Source of the DNA: Spirosoma agri
Lineage (GTDB): Bacteria > Bacteroidota > Bacteroidia > Cytophagales > Spirosomataceae
Direction of reading: 5' to 3'
Length of the DNA stretch: 64,000 nucleotides
NCBI RefSeq assembly: GCF_010747415.1
Contig: NZ_JAAGNZ010000002.1
Location: forward strand, 620,001 to 684,000
Positions within the stretch are counted from its first letter, which is position 1, and each line of letters opens with the position of its first letter. The translations under genes and the position numbers were made by a program. The notes beneath the pieces are model-generated. The model saw only the letters and a list, made by a program, of their open reading frames with translations. It was not told the DNA's origin and did no database searches. Of this stretch, positions 35,764 through 44,705 are shown piece by piece.

Positions 35764-38235
35764 ATGCAGGTTCTGAAATTTGGCGGTACATCGGTCGGCT
35801 CCGTAGAAAGTATAAAGCAGGTTATACAGATCATTGACAATCAACGCCGTGGTGATAGTGCGCAACCGGGGGATCGATTGGCGGTTGTATTTTCTGCGAT
35901 GGGCGGTATTACGAACCAGCTCATCGAAATCGGGCGTATGGCTACCCTTGGTAACATTGATTACATGGAGCTGGTCCGGCGTATTGAAGATCGACATTTT
36001 AACGTCATTAAGGCGCTGATCCCAATAAAAGAACAGAGTAAAGTGTTTGCGCACGTTCGGGGTATTATCAACGAGTTAGAAGATTTGTTGCGGGGGGTAT
36101 CGCTCATTCGTGAGTTGTCGGCCCGTACGCTTGATCTCATCACCAGTTTCGGCGAGCGGTTATCCACAACGGTCATCACAGAATGTGTAAAAAGTCGGGG
36201 CATACCGGCGCAGTTTGTGGATGCCCGTACCCTGATCAAAACGGATGCGCAGTTTGGTCAGGCCGAGGTGAATTACCCGCTCACGAACCAGCTGATCCAG
36301 GAGCATTTTGCCAAAACGACCGACCTTCAGATGATTACGGGCTTCATTGGCTCGACCGAAAAGAACGAAACGACTACCCTTGGCCGGGGTGGTTCTGATT
36401 ACACGGCTTCTATCATTGGTGCGGCCCTGAATGCGACGATAATCGATATCTGGACCGACGTTGATGGAATGATGACCGCTGATCCGCGCAAAGTGCCTAA
36501 CGCGTTCAACATTCCGACGATCACTTATGCCGAAGCGATGGAGCTGTCGCACTTCGGGGCAAAGGTGATCTACCCACCGAGTCTGCAACCGGCGTTTGCC
36601 CGAAACATTCCGATTCGGGTGCTGAACACGTTCAACCCAACCCACGACGGTACGGTGGTGAGCCGGACCGCCGAACGGCGTCAGTACACGATTACGGGCA
36701 TTTCCAGCATCGATGACATTGCGCTCGTGAACGTTCAGGGATCGGGGATGATTGGGGTTGCGGGTGTCTCGGCGAAGTTGTTCGGGGTGCTGGCTGCGCA
36801 TAAGATCAGCGTCATTCTGATCTCTCAGGCGTCGTCGGAACATTCCATCTGTTTCGCTATCGACCCGCGCGGTGCCGAAAATGTGAAGACAATTCTGGAT
36901 GCTGAGTTTGCGACCGAAATCGCACATGGGCACATCGATAATATTGCCATTGAGCGCGACCTGTCGGTCATTGCGACCGTGGGCGAGGGGATGAAGAAAA
37001 GCTCCGGTATTGCCGGGAAGTTATTTTCGGTACTGGGTAAAAACGGGGTTAATATTGTGGCCGTTGCTCAGGGGTCGTCGGAGATCAATATCTCGGTGGT
37101 TATCAACAAAAACAACCTCTCGAAAGCACTTAACTCACTGCACAACATCTTTTTCCAGTCTGAAGCCAGGGTACTGAATCTGTACCTGGTCGGTACCGGG
37201 CTGATTGGTAAGACCCTGCTGAACCAGATTTTTAACCAGTTCGAATTCCTGCGGACCGAGAAGCTGCTGAAGGTCTGCGTGGTGGGTATGACCAATACCA
37301 AAAAGATGCTGCTCGATCCCAAAGGTGTCGCTTTGGACGACTGGCGGGAACGACTGCTGGCCGAGGGGGTAACAACGTCGTTGCCCGCCTTCGTGGAGAA
37401 AATAAAAGATTACAACCTGCCCAACTCGGTGTTCATCGACTGTACGTCGGACAAAGACATCGTACAGTTTTACGAGTCATTGCTGGATGCCAACATTTCG
37501 GTTGTAACGCCCAACAAAGTAGCCAATTCCGGTTCGTACGCTGAATACCGGCGGTTGCAGCGCACGGCTCTGAATCGGGGTGTCAAGTTCCTCTACGAAA
37601 CCAATGTTGGGGCGGGTCTGCCCATCATCAATACGGTTCAGGGGCTAATGACATCGGGTGACCGTTTCCTGAAAATCGAAGCGATTCTGTCGGGGACACT
37701 ATCATTCATTTTTAACACGTTCCAGCCCGGTATTTCATTCGCCGAAGTGGTGCGCGAGGCCAAAGAAAAAGGCTACACCGAACCCGATCCCCGCGATGAT
37801 TTGAGCGGTCTGGATGTAGCCCGGAAAATCCTGATTCTGGCGCGTGAAGCGGGTTTTCCCCTCGAACCCGAGGATGTGACCATCAATACGCTTCTGCCCC
37901 AGTCCTGCCTGGATGCGCCAACCATTCCGGCCTTTTTCGAGGAGATGGAGCGAAACAATGCTTATTTTGAGAACCTGCTCGCTGATGCTGAATCAAACGG
38001 AAAAAAACTCCGGTTCGTGGCCACTTTCGAGAATAACAAAGCGACCATTGGCTTACGGGCCGTGGACCGAGAGCACCCATTTTATCAGCTGACCGGAGCC
38101 GACAATATTGTTTCGTTTACTACGGAGCGCTACAAAGAACGGCCGCTGGTTATCAAAGGTCCGGGCGCTGGTGCCGAAGTAACAGCTTCGGGCGTATTTG
38201 CTGATGTGGTCAGTATCGGAAGCTATCTGGCGTAA
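35764..38235 (+). CDS. thrA: Bifunctional aspartokinase / homoserine dehydrogenase I
   Basis: An 823-residue fusion enzyme from the ATG at 35764 (MQVLKFGGTSVGSVESI); the 25 upstream in-frame codons lack homology and are left out. Residues 1-300 are aspartokinase (KFGGTSVGS, then TTLGRGGSDYTASIIG). Residues about 310-460 hold two ACT regulatory modules (VSAKLFGVLAAHKISVILISQ, GIAGKLFSVLGKNGVNIVAV). Residues about 465-823 are homoserine dehydrogenase (LVGTGLIGKTLLNQI, VTPNKVANSG, GTLSFIFNTFQ). It catalyses the first and third steps from aspartate to threonine and methionine precursors, normally under threonine feedback. thrB and thrC are not downstream; the next gene is convergent with zero gap. 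Confidence 0.95.
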   Translation: MQVLKFGGTSVGSVESIKQVIQIIDNQRRGDSAQPGDRLAVVFSAMGGITNQLIEIGRMATLGNIDYMELVRRIEDRHFNVIKALIPIKEQSKVFAHVRGIINELEDLLRGVSLIRELSARTLDLITSFGERLSTTVITECVKSRGIPAQFVDARTLIKTDAQFGQAEVNYPLTNQLIQEHFAKTTDLQMITGFIGSTEKNETTTLGRGGSDYTASIIGAALNATIIDIWTDVDGMMTADPRKVPNAFNIPTITYAEAMELSHFGAKVIYPPSLQPAFARNIPIRVLNTFNPTHDGTVVSRTAERRQYTITGISSIDDIALVNVQGSGMIGVAGVSAKLFGVLAAHKISVILISQASSEHSICFAIDPRGAENVKTILDAEFATEIAHGHIDNIAIERDLSVIATVGEGMKKSSGIAGKLFSVLGKNGVNIVAVAQGSSEINISVVINKNNLSKALNSLHNIFFQSEARVLNLYLVGTGLIGKTLLNQIFNQFEFLRTEKLLKVCVVGMTNTKKMLLDPKGVALDDWRERLLAEGVTTSLPAFVEKIKDYNLPNSVFIDCTSDKDIVQFYESLLDANISVVTPNKVANSGSYAEYRRLQRTALNRGVKFLYETNVGAGLPIINTVQGLMTSGDRFLKIEAILSGTLSFIFNTFQPGISFAEVVREAKEKGYTEPDPRDDLSGLDVARKILILAREAGFPLEPEDVTINTLLPQSCLDAPTIPAFFEEMERNNAYFENLLADAESNGKKLRFVATFENNKATIGLRAVDREHPFYQLTGADNIVSFTTERYKERPLVIKGPGAGAEVTASGVFADVVSIGSYLA

Positions 38236-39102
38236 TTACATGCACGAATAGGTGAAGGTCTGCCGGTTTTTCTTCGTTACGGGAGTAGGAACGCTTGCTT
38301 GGTACAGTAACGCGTTCTGATCCTGATTCATGAGCTTGTTGTCAGAATCATAGACGGGCGCGAATGTCGATGATTCCCGGAGATTGGAACGGGTGCCCGT
38401 ACTGGTCAGATTATACGATTTTAGCGAAATGGGAGCATTAATGTGCCAGAACCGGCTGGGACGCGTTTCAACGGCCTGACTTAGCGCAACAGCCGTCAAT
38501 AAGGACAGTTCCGAGAAGCGTTTGTAGGGCGACGGTTTGGCGTCAAACGTGTACTCGGTTTCCTGCTCGACGACGGACCCATCGGTTAACGTGAACCGAA
38601 CGCGTTCGTTGGTCAAATTGCCGTCAGCATCGTACGTGAACGTAAAAGCCCGTTGTTTAGTCAGCGAATTGGCCGGTAAGACCTGCCGATCCTCGGTGAT
38701 TTTTGTCATTCGGCCCGACGCGTCGTAGTCCATCGCAAACGTAGACATCGTTGCACCACCCCGGCTGAACGTCGAACTCGATGGCCTGGTGCCCGTTCCG
38801 TAGGCGAGTGCAACCACGTCCTGACCACTCGTGGCCCGGATCACCTGACTGTTGGCATACTCGACTTGAAAGGCGGCCTCTTTGCTCGTCGATTTTTCTG
38901 CCAGCGACGTTAACGTACTGCTCGTATAGGTGAATGTGCGTTTTAACTCGTCGGTCAGCTGACCACTTTGCTCGACCAGTTGATCGGTTGTACTGGTCAG
39001 CAGGCAGGTGGCAATTGTTGGATTATCTTCTGAGTTACAGGCATACAAACTGGTTAGTAAAACTGCAACGAATAAGTAAATTCGTATAGATGTAGTTTTC
39101 AT
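38236..39102 (-). CDS. Hypothetical lipoprotein with YD-like segments
   Basis: A 288-residue protein with a lipoprotein signal (AVLLTSLYACNSED; Cys22 probable lipid site). The body is beta-rich and includes segments like FAMDYDASGRMTKITEDR and FTFTYDADGNLTNERVRF, resembling the YD/RHS-type repeats that Bacteroidota surface lipoproteins often carry in one or two copies. No enzymatic motif is seen. Its stop codon abuts the thrA stop with no base between, so the two genes converge without a terminator. It is probably a surface or periplasmic lipoprotein of unknown role. Confidence 0.7.
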   Translation of the reverse strand: MKTTSIRIYLFVAVLLTSLYACNSEDNPTIATCLLTSTTDQLVEQSGQLTDELKRTFTYTSSTLTSLAEKSTSKEAAFQVEYANSQVIRATSGQDVVALAYGTGTRPSSSTFSRGGATMSTFAMDYDASGRMTKITEDRQVLPANSLTKQRAFTFTYDADGNLTNERVRFTLTDGSVVEQETEYTFDAKPSPYKRFSELSLLTAVALSQAVETRPSRFWHINAPISLKSYNLTSTGTRSNLRESSTFAPVYDSDNKLMNQDQNALLYQASVPTPVTKKNRQTFTYSCM

Positions 39103-39265
39103 AAGAAGCTGGATAAGTCATGGCAAATGTATACGTCTGGTGTGCGCTAACCTACAGTGTACGCGTAAAAAATTGTAGCTTCGCGACCGGTTATAAGCGT
39201 GTTTTGAGCGAACGAAACGTTACTATAGTTTAGGACACGAAAACTAAGAAAACCGTTGTATTCAC

Positions 39266-40870
39266 GTGCCAGCAGAAACGCAGCAGCAATCACTTATCGA
39301 TAGTATCCGCACCATCGGCCATCCCGAAGCGGTCCGGCGTTTCTTCGGCTTGCTGAAAGAGTTGATCGATATCATTAACCTGCCCAATGGCGACGCGCGG
39401 TTAGCGTTTGCACCAGCCCGGCGCGAGAAGGGTGTTATCGAGGCAGACATTAATTTCTTTCAGGCCCTGCGCATTCAGAAGCCCCGTCGTGGTGAGGTCG
39501 AGTACCACCTGACGGTCAAAAAAACATGCCGGGATCGGCTGAAAAGTATCGAAGAACTGGTCTTTGAGCCAATCACGGAAAAGTCTGATTATCTGGCTGT
39601 TGTTGTCGGGCAATCAAACGTGCACCTGCTCTATCAGCCAGCACTCCGGACGTGTTGGGAAGACTGTTTGCTCGAACTTGTTGAAAGCACCAAGCGGGGG
39701 CCGCACTCAGCCCGGCATAATGCCGATGTCTACCGGGCTGCTGAAGATGAAGGATTCCTGAGCGATCTTGAAAGACTCGCCGATGATCCAACACTGGGGC
39801 AGTATGCCGGGGGAGAACGGGTTGATGGACAGATCGTTGAGGAATCCGACGTAGCGTATGCGGCTGAACCGGAGCTGCCGAATCGCCCCCATAACCTGAT
39901 CTTGTTCGGCCCACCGGGGACGGGAAAGACCTTTGCTTTACAGCCTTTTCTTCAGGATGAGAATTCGAGCCTGATCACGTTTCACCCGTCCTACAGCTAC
40001 GAAGAGTTTGTGGAGGGAATACGGCCTGAGGTGATCAACGGACAGATTAGTTATCGAATTCGGAAAGGGATTTTTCACAAAGCCTGTCTGTCGGCTATTC
40101 ACAAGGCGGGGTATCCAACAATGGCCGATTGCCTGAACGATACGCCCGAAAATCGTAACCATAAGCTTCGGAAAGCCCCCGCGCACTATTTGCTCATCGA
40201 CGAAGTGAACCGGGCCAACGTTGCCAGCGTCTTTGGGGATTTGATCACACTTCTCGAAACGGATAAACGACTCGGGGCCGTGCATGAATTATGGCTAACA
40301 TTGCCCTATTCGCAGGAGCGGTTTGGGGTGCCGGTCAACCTGTTCGTGATTGGTACCATGAATACGACTGACCGATCCATTGCCCTGCTGGACATTGCCT
40401 TACGTCGGCGGTTCGCTTTTCAGGAGATGACGCCGGACCCAACCGTTTTGTCTGTACTGGACGGGATCGATTTGCCACAATTGCTCCGGACCATCAACGA
40501 ACGCATCGAATACCTGCTCGACCGCGATCACCTGATCGGGCACGCGTACCTGACCGGTGTAACCACCTATGCGGATCTGTGCGCGGTTTTTCGGGATCGG
40601 ATCATTCCCTTGTTGCAGGAGTATTTTTTCAACGATTGGGCAAAAATCCAGCTGGTGCTGGGCGACAATCCGGCCTGGGGAAAAGAACCGGATCAGCGAC
40701 TGGTCTGGGTCAAGAAAAAATACACGGTTTCGGTCGCTACCAAACTGTTCGGCGAAACCCCCGATTCGACCGACGATGTGGTTACCTATGAAATCAATCC
40801 GCACCTGCAACGAACCGAATACGACCAGGTGCCTATCGACACGTTTATTAAAATTTACCAGAAACAGTAA
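39266..40870 (+). CDS. McrB-type AAA+ GTPase without McrC
   Basis: A 534-residue protein starting at a GTG. Residues 1-200 form an N-terminal domain I do not recognise. Residues about 205-500 form an AAA+ domain of the McrB clade: Walker A GPPGTGKT (215-222), Walker [11 protein letters not shown] near 308-317, then the clade marker MNTTDRS (365-371; McrB has MNTADRS) and [11 protein letters not shown] with sensor arginines. McrB is the GTP-driven motor of the McrBC nuclease that cuts DNA at methylated cytosines, with specificity set by its N-terminal domain. No McrC nuclease gene is adjacent. The stop codon lies inside a REPIN-like repeat. Confidence 0.85.
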   Translation: MPAETQQQSLIDSIRTIGHPEAVRRFFGLLKELIDIINLPNGDARLAFAPARREKGVIEADINFFQALRIQKPRRGEVEYHLTVKKTCRDRLKSIEELVFEPITEKSDYLAVVVGQSNVHLLYQPALRTCWEDCLLELVESTKRGPHSARHNADVYRAAEDEGFLSDLERLADDPTLGQYAGGERVDGQIVEESDVAYAAEPELPNRPHNLILFGPPGTGKTFALQPFLQDENSSLITFHPSYSYEEFVEGIRPEVINGQISYRIRKGIFHKACLSAIHKAGYPTMADCLNDTPENRNHKLRKAPAHYLLIDEVNRANVASVFGDLITLLETDKRLGAVHELWLTLPYSQERFGVPVNLFVIGTMNTTDRSIALLDIALRRRFAFQEMTPDPTVLSVLDGIDLPQLLRTINERIEYLLDRDHLIGHAYLTGVTTYADLCAVFRDRIIPLLQEYFFNDWAKIQLVLGDNPAWGKEPDQRLVWVKKKYTVSVATKLFGETPDSTDDVVTYEINPHLQRTEYDQVPIDTFIKIYQKQ

Positions 40871-40940
40871 CGCGGCCTTCCAGTCCGCTTTGGTTAGTAT
40901 ATAATTGGTTGGTACAAAAACGGACCGTAAGGCCGCGTTT
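40868..40940. repeat. REPIN-like inverted repeat filling an intergenic gap
   Basis: 24-bp arms (40868-40891 and 40917-40940) in inverted orientation with four differences and a 25-base spacer. Each arm begins TAACGCGGC- or AAACGCGGC-like and contains a small hairpin, as in the element at 5391-5488. The left arm contains the stop codon of the McrB-type gene and the right arm ends 3 bp before the next start codon. Confidence 0.72.
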
Positions 40941-40943
40941 CCT

Positions 40944-41975
40944 ATGAAAGCACTCGTTTTAACCGAATACAATCAGTTCGACCTACAGGACCTGCCTAAG
41001 CCGACTGTAAAGCCCAATGAGGTACTGGTGCGGGTCCAGGCCGTTGGCATTTGCGGCTCCGATGTGCATGGGATGGATGGGAGCAGTGGACGTCGGATTC
41101 CGCCCATCGTGATGGGGCACGAAGCATCAGGAATCATCGCCGAAGTGGGTGCCGACGTACGTGACTGGGCCACTGGCGACCGCGTTACGTTCGACTCGAC
41201 GGTCTATGCCCTTGACGATTGGTATAGCCGCCGGGGGATGTACAACCTTAGCGATGGTCGCGAAGTCGTAGGCGTTTCGACGCCGGATTTCAAACGGCAG
41301 GGGGCCTTTGCGGAATACGTCGCCGTGCCACAGCATATTCTGTACGCCGTTCCCGACAATGTTTCGTTCACACAGGCTGCGTTGGTTGAGCCCGTCGCGG
41401 TCGCTTTGCACGCGGTCAGTCTGACGCCCATTCAGGTTAATGATTCGGCGGTGGTTGTCGGGGCGGGTATGATCGGCCTCTTCGTAATTCAGGTGCTGAA
41501 ACTGTCGGGCTGCGGCTCGATTATCGCCATTGACCTTGACGACGACCGGCTGGCACTGGCCAAAACACTGGGCGCGACGCATACGCTCAACGCGAAAGAT
41601 GGCGACATGGCGAAGCAGGTACAGGCACTCACGCAAGGACGCGGAGCCGATGTGTCGTTCGAGGTAGTAGGTGCGGGGCCAACCGTTAAAACCGCGATTG
41701 ATTGCGTCCGCAAAGGGGCTACGGTGACCCTGGTCGGCAATCTGGCTCCAACGGTCGAGGTACCGTTACAGGCCATCGTAACCCGCCAGTTGCGGCTTCA
41801 GGGTTCCTGCGCCATCAACGGCGAATACGAAGCGGCTCTGGCCCTGATTTCGTCGGGTCGCATGAACGTCGAAGCGATTCTAAGCGCCGAAGTGCCACTC
41901 GAAGAAGGAGCTGACTGGTTCCGTCGGTTATACGATAAAGAAAAAGGGTTGATCAAGGTGGTGCTGAAGCCGTAA
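40944..41975 (+). CDS. Zinc-type alcohol/polyol dehydrogenase (MDR family)
   Basis: A 343-residue medium-chain dehydrogenase from the ATG at 40944; an upstream ATG at 40905 lies inside the repeat. The catalytic-zinc Cys37 (VGICGSDVHG) and GHEASG are present, with the Rossmann motif VVGAGMIGLFVIQ. The sequence resembles galactitol-1-phosphate or sorbitol dehydrogenases (DRVTFDSTVYALDDWYSRRGMYNL). The four structural-zinc cysteines of that loop are replaced by Ala89, Asp92, Ser95 and Ser103. Substrate unknown, probably a sugar alcohol. A Gfo/Idh/MocA oxidoreductase follows 274 bp downstream, suggesting a shared sugar-oxidation theme. Confidence 0.9.
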   Translation: MKALVLTEYNQFDLQDLPKPTVKPNEVLVRVQAVGICGSDVHGMDGSSGRRIPPIVMGHEASGIIAEVGADVRDWATGDRVTFDSTVYALDDWYSRRGMYNLSDGREVVGVSTPDFKRQGAFAEYVAVPQHILYAVPDNVSFTQAALVEPVAVALHAVSLTPIQVNDSAVVVGAGMIGLFVIQVLKLSGCGSIIAIDLDDDRLALAKTLGATHTLNAKDGDMAKQVQALTQGRGADVSFEVVGAGPTVKTAIDCVRKGATVTLVGNLAPTVEVPLQAIVTRQLRLQGSCAINGEYEAALALISSGRMNVEAILSAEVPLEEGADWFRRLYDKEKGLIKVVLKP

Positions 41976-42249
41976 TTACTGCTTTCCTGCTCACACGATG
42001 ATGGCCGGGTACAAATCAGCGACGGTTTGGCCCGGCTTTCTGGTTTGGTAGCGTGTCAGCAATTCCTGATCGAACCCCCGAACCGCCGAAATCCCCGGTC
42101 AGTGACCATTCCGTTCTTAATACTGGCCTGTATCCTTTCGAACGGTTTGTGCTTGAATAAGCGCCAATGATGCACATTCAGGTAGAAGCGTTAGAATCGA
42201 TCGTCACGCATGTTAGAAAAACTGAACTTCTGAACATTAATAATATCGT

Positions 42250-43314
42250 ATGAATATCGCCATTATTGGTCCTGGTAAAGTGGCCCATTTACACGCCCAG
42301 GCTGTGCTGCAAACGACTGACACGAAACTGGTTGCGGTTTACGGTCGTACCCATCAGAAAGCACAAGACTTCGCTACGCACTATGGCATCAAGGCATACA
42401 GCGACGTGGCGGAAATGGTTGACCGCGAACACGTAGACCTCTGTCTGGTTTGTACCACGCACCCGGCCCACCGCGAACCAACCGTTGCTGCCCTCATGGC
42501 CGGATCGCACGTGCTGGTCGAGAAGCCGCTGGCGTCATCGCTTGCCGATTGCGACGCCATGATTGCCGCTGCCCGACAAGCGAATCGGTATCTCGGTACG
42601 ATTAGCCAACGACGGTTTTACGAGCCTAGCCAGCGCATTCGTCGGGCAATTGACGAAGGTAAGATTGGGAAACCTGTGCTTGGAACCGTTCAGATGCTTG
42701 GCTGGCGCAGCGAAGCCTATTACCAAAGCGATGCCTGGCGCGGCACCTGGGCCGACGAAGGCGGTGGTGTTCTGGTCAATCAGGCTCCGCATCAGCTGGA
42801 TTTGCTGCTGTGGTACATGGGCGAGGCTGAAGAAGTCTATGGCGTCTGGCGCAACCTCAATCATCCGTATATCGAGGTGGATGATACGGCACTGGCCATC
42901 GTAAAATTCAAGAATGGTGGATTAGGGAATATTATCGTGAGCAATTCGCAAAAGCCCGGCATTTTCGGGAAAGTGCACGTTCACGGGGAAAACGGCGCAT
43001 CGGTGGGGGTACAGACCGATGGCGGGGCTTTGTTTATCGCGGGCATGTCGAGCATTACCGATCCGCCCGTCAACGATCTCTGGACCGTACCGGGCGAAGA
43101 AACTAAACTTGCCGATTTTGTCGCCGAAGACACCGCTTTTTTCAACACAATCGACGCGACGGTTTATTATTTCGGCTTACAGATCGCTGAGTTTCGTGAT
43201 GCCATTCGGGAAGAGCGTCCGCCGTCCGTTACTGGCGATGAGGGGCGTAACGTTGTGGCGCTTTTCCAGGCCATTTATGAATCAACCCGAACGGGCTTAC
43301 CCGTGAAGATGTAG
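42250..43314 (+). CDS. Gfo/Idh/MocA family oxidoreductase
   Basis: A 354-residue NAD(P)-dependent sugar oxidoreductase. The N-terminal Rossmann fold begins MNIAIIGPGKVAHLHAQAV, and the conserved VLVEKPLASSLADCDAMI holds the EKP catalytic lysine motif. The C-terminal beta domain includes GGGVLVNQAPHQLDLLLWYMG, the histidine-bearing substrate segment. The family acts on inositols, glucose, amino sugars and related compounds; the exact substrate cannot be told. It is on the same strand as the preceding dehydrogenase and converges with susD across a hairpin. Confidence 0.92.
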   Translation: MNIAIIGPGKVAHLHAQAVLQTTDTKLVAVYGRTHQKAQDFATHYGIKAYSDVAEMVDREHVDLCLVCTTHPAHREPTVAALMAGSHVLVEKPLASSLADCDAMIAAARQANRYLGTISQRRFYEPSQRIRRAIDEGKIGKPVLGTVQMLGWRSEAYYQSDAWRGTWADEGGGVLVNQAPHQLDLLLWYMGEAEEVYGVWRNLNHPYIEVDDTALAIVKFKNGGLGNIIVSNSQKPGIFGKVHVHGENGASVGVQTDGGALFIAGMSSITDPPVNDLWTVPGEETKLADFVAEDTAFFNTIDATVYYFGLQIAEFRDAIREERPPSVTGDEGRNVVALFQAIYESTRTGLPVKM

Positions 43315-43327
43315 AGTGAGCGATTTT

Positions 43328-43371
43328 TGATTGAGTGATTTGTGATTACCCAGTCACAAATCACTCAATCA
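43328..43371. terminator. Perfect inverted repeat between convergent genes
   Basis: Perfect 18-bp AT-rich arms (43328-43345 and 43354-43371) with an 8-base loop, between the oxidoreductase stop (43314) and the susD stop (43378). The position suggests a shared terminator, although the flanking T-runs are short. Confidence 0.65.
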
Positions 43372-43377
43372 CTAGTT

Positions 43378-44682
43378 TCAGCTTTCCGGGTCTTTGGGCG
43401 TGGCGGTGTTATTGTCGCGCTCGGTACGCGGATACGGGAAATAGTTGCGGTTCCGCTCTGATCCGGTCACGCCCGGTCCCGGACGACTAAACCGGCGGCT
43501 GTCTTCGAGCCGAAATCCCGTGTATGCCAGTTCGATGGTACGATTGCGCAGAATTTCCAGCAGAATAGCATCCGTCGTTTGCGCACCACTGTAAGCGGGT
43601 AGAGCCGCGCCTAAGCCAAAGACATCCGTCGTAGCTGTTTTGGTCAGCACTTTGTTCAGGGCCGTTACGGCCCCGGTCAAATCATTTTTGCGGGCCGATG
43701 CCTCCGCCTGGATCAGCAGGATTTCGCCGGGTAAGTAAACAGGAATTGGCGTCGCATTGGCCGTGTAAAAGCCGGTGCCGAGGTTAGCTTTGGTGTTGGT
43801 TGTTTGGGTATAAAACGCGATGCGCTTATCGGCAGCAGCCGGAGCGAGTGCTGTCGACAGACCTAGATTTGTGTTTGTCGGCGCAAAGACATTGACGTTC
43901 CCGAAGGCATAGAAAAAGACCGGATTCCGCGAATTATCGTCGAAATTATAGACCGATTTCTTCGTTAAATCGACTTTCGCGGCTGCGGTCAGGGCTTTGT
44001 CATAGTCGCCAGCGAACAGCGCATACCGGGCAATCAGTGCCTGAATCGTGTTCGTAATGTCGATACCCGACACGATTTTTCCTGTAAAGTTGGTCGAAAT
44101 TGGAGCGGACGCTACCTGGGTAGCTGCCGACTCAAGCGACGCGATGGCTTCTTTCAGCAATTGCGCTCGATCGACGAAAGGCGCGTTTTCCTGCGATGTG
44201 ATGGGTGCCGCCTGAAAAAACTGAGCCAGGGTGCCAAGCGATAAAGCCCGAAAAATAGATGCGTAGGCAACGATGCCACTTTTCGTGCCCGCATCGGTAG
44301 CTACCAGACCTGCATTGGCCAGGACCAGATCCGCATTGGCGCGTACCAACTGACACTGCGTCCATAAGTTGCGGACGACCGCGTTGGTGTTGGTGACATT
44401 GGCCTGTCCCTGATTGAGCGCGAACTCATCGCCGTTACCCTGGTTGAGCACAACCAATTCGCCCGTTGTTAGTCCACCACCCGCCACGGTATTGTAGATG
44501 ACACTGGTAGACCCACCGACCGTGAACCGGTATTGCAGGCTATTACAAACGGTAATTAACCCATCGGCCGAACTGATCACCTGCGGCTGGCTAGCCGTAC
44601 TGGGGTTAAGGTATTCCTTGTTACAGGCATTCTGCGTAATCAGCAGGCCCGACAGGAGGAGTAATGTGAGGATTCGTTTCAT
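43378..44682 (-). CDS. SusD/RagB-family surface lipoprotein
   Basis: A 434-residue lipoprotein with signal LLLSGLLITQNAC (Cys20 the probable lipid site) and the SusD fold. Recognisable parts are LNPSTASQPQVISSADGL near the N-terminus, TPIPVYLPGEILLIQAEASARKNDLTGAV (TPR-like helices) and, near the C-terminus, ILRNRTIELAYTGFRLEDSRRF. SusD-like proteins cap the SusC transporter on the outer surface and bind glycans, peptides or other oligomers. It lies 23 bp downstream of susC in one operon. No glycoside hydrolase is nearby, so the ligand is open. Confidence 0.92.
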   Translation of the reverse strand: MKRILTLLLLSGLLITQNACNKEYLNPSTASQPQVISSADGLITVCNSLQYRFTVGGSTSVIYNTVAGGGLTTGELVVLNQGNGDEFALNQGQANVTNTNAVVRNLWTQCQLVRANADLVLANAGLVATDAGTKSGIVAYASIFRALSLGTLAQFFQAAPITSQENAPFVDRAQLLKEAIASLESAATQVASAPISTNFTGKIVSGIDITNTIQALIARYALFAGDYDKALTAAAKVDLTKKSVYNFDDNSRNPVFFYAFGNVNVFAPTNTNLGLSTALAPAAADKRIAFYTQTTNTKANLGTGFYTANATPIPVYLPGEILLIQAEASARKNDLTGAVTALNKVLTKTATTDVFGLGAALPAYSGAQTTDAILLEILRNRTIELAYTGFRLEDSRRFSRPGPGVTGSERNRNYFPYPRTERDNNTATPKDPES

Positions 44683-44705
44683 ACGTGTAGGACTATGAAC
44701 AAGTT

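Noticed and set aside
36160..36933. 257-codon open frame on the minus strand
   Set aside because: Antisense to the aspartokinase part of thrA, with Arg/His-rich, non-protein-like composition.
39266..41975. Complete McrBC restriction system
   Set aside because: The gene after the McrB-type ATPase is a zinc-type dehydrogenase; no McrC or other nuclease is present.
42004..42036. Possible terminator after the zinc-type dehydrogenase
   Set aside because: Only GCCGGG/CCCGGC pair well, the loop is long and no T-run follows, so it is too weak to list.
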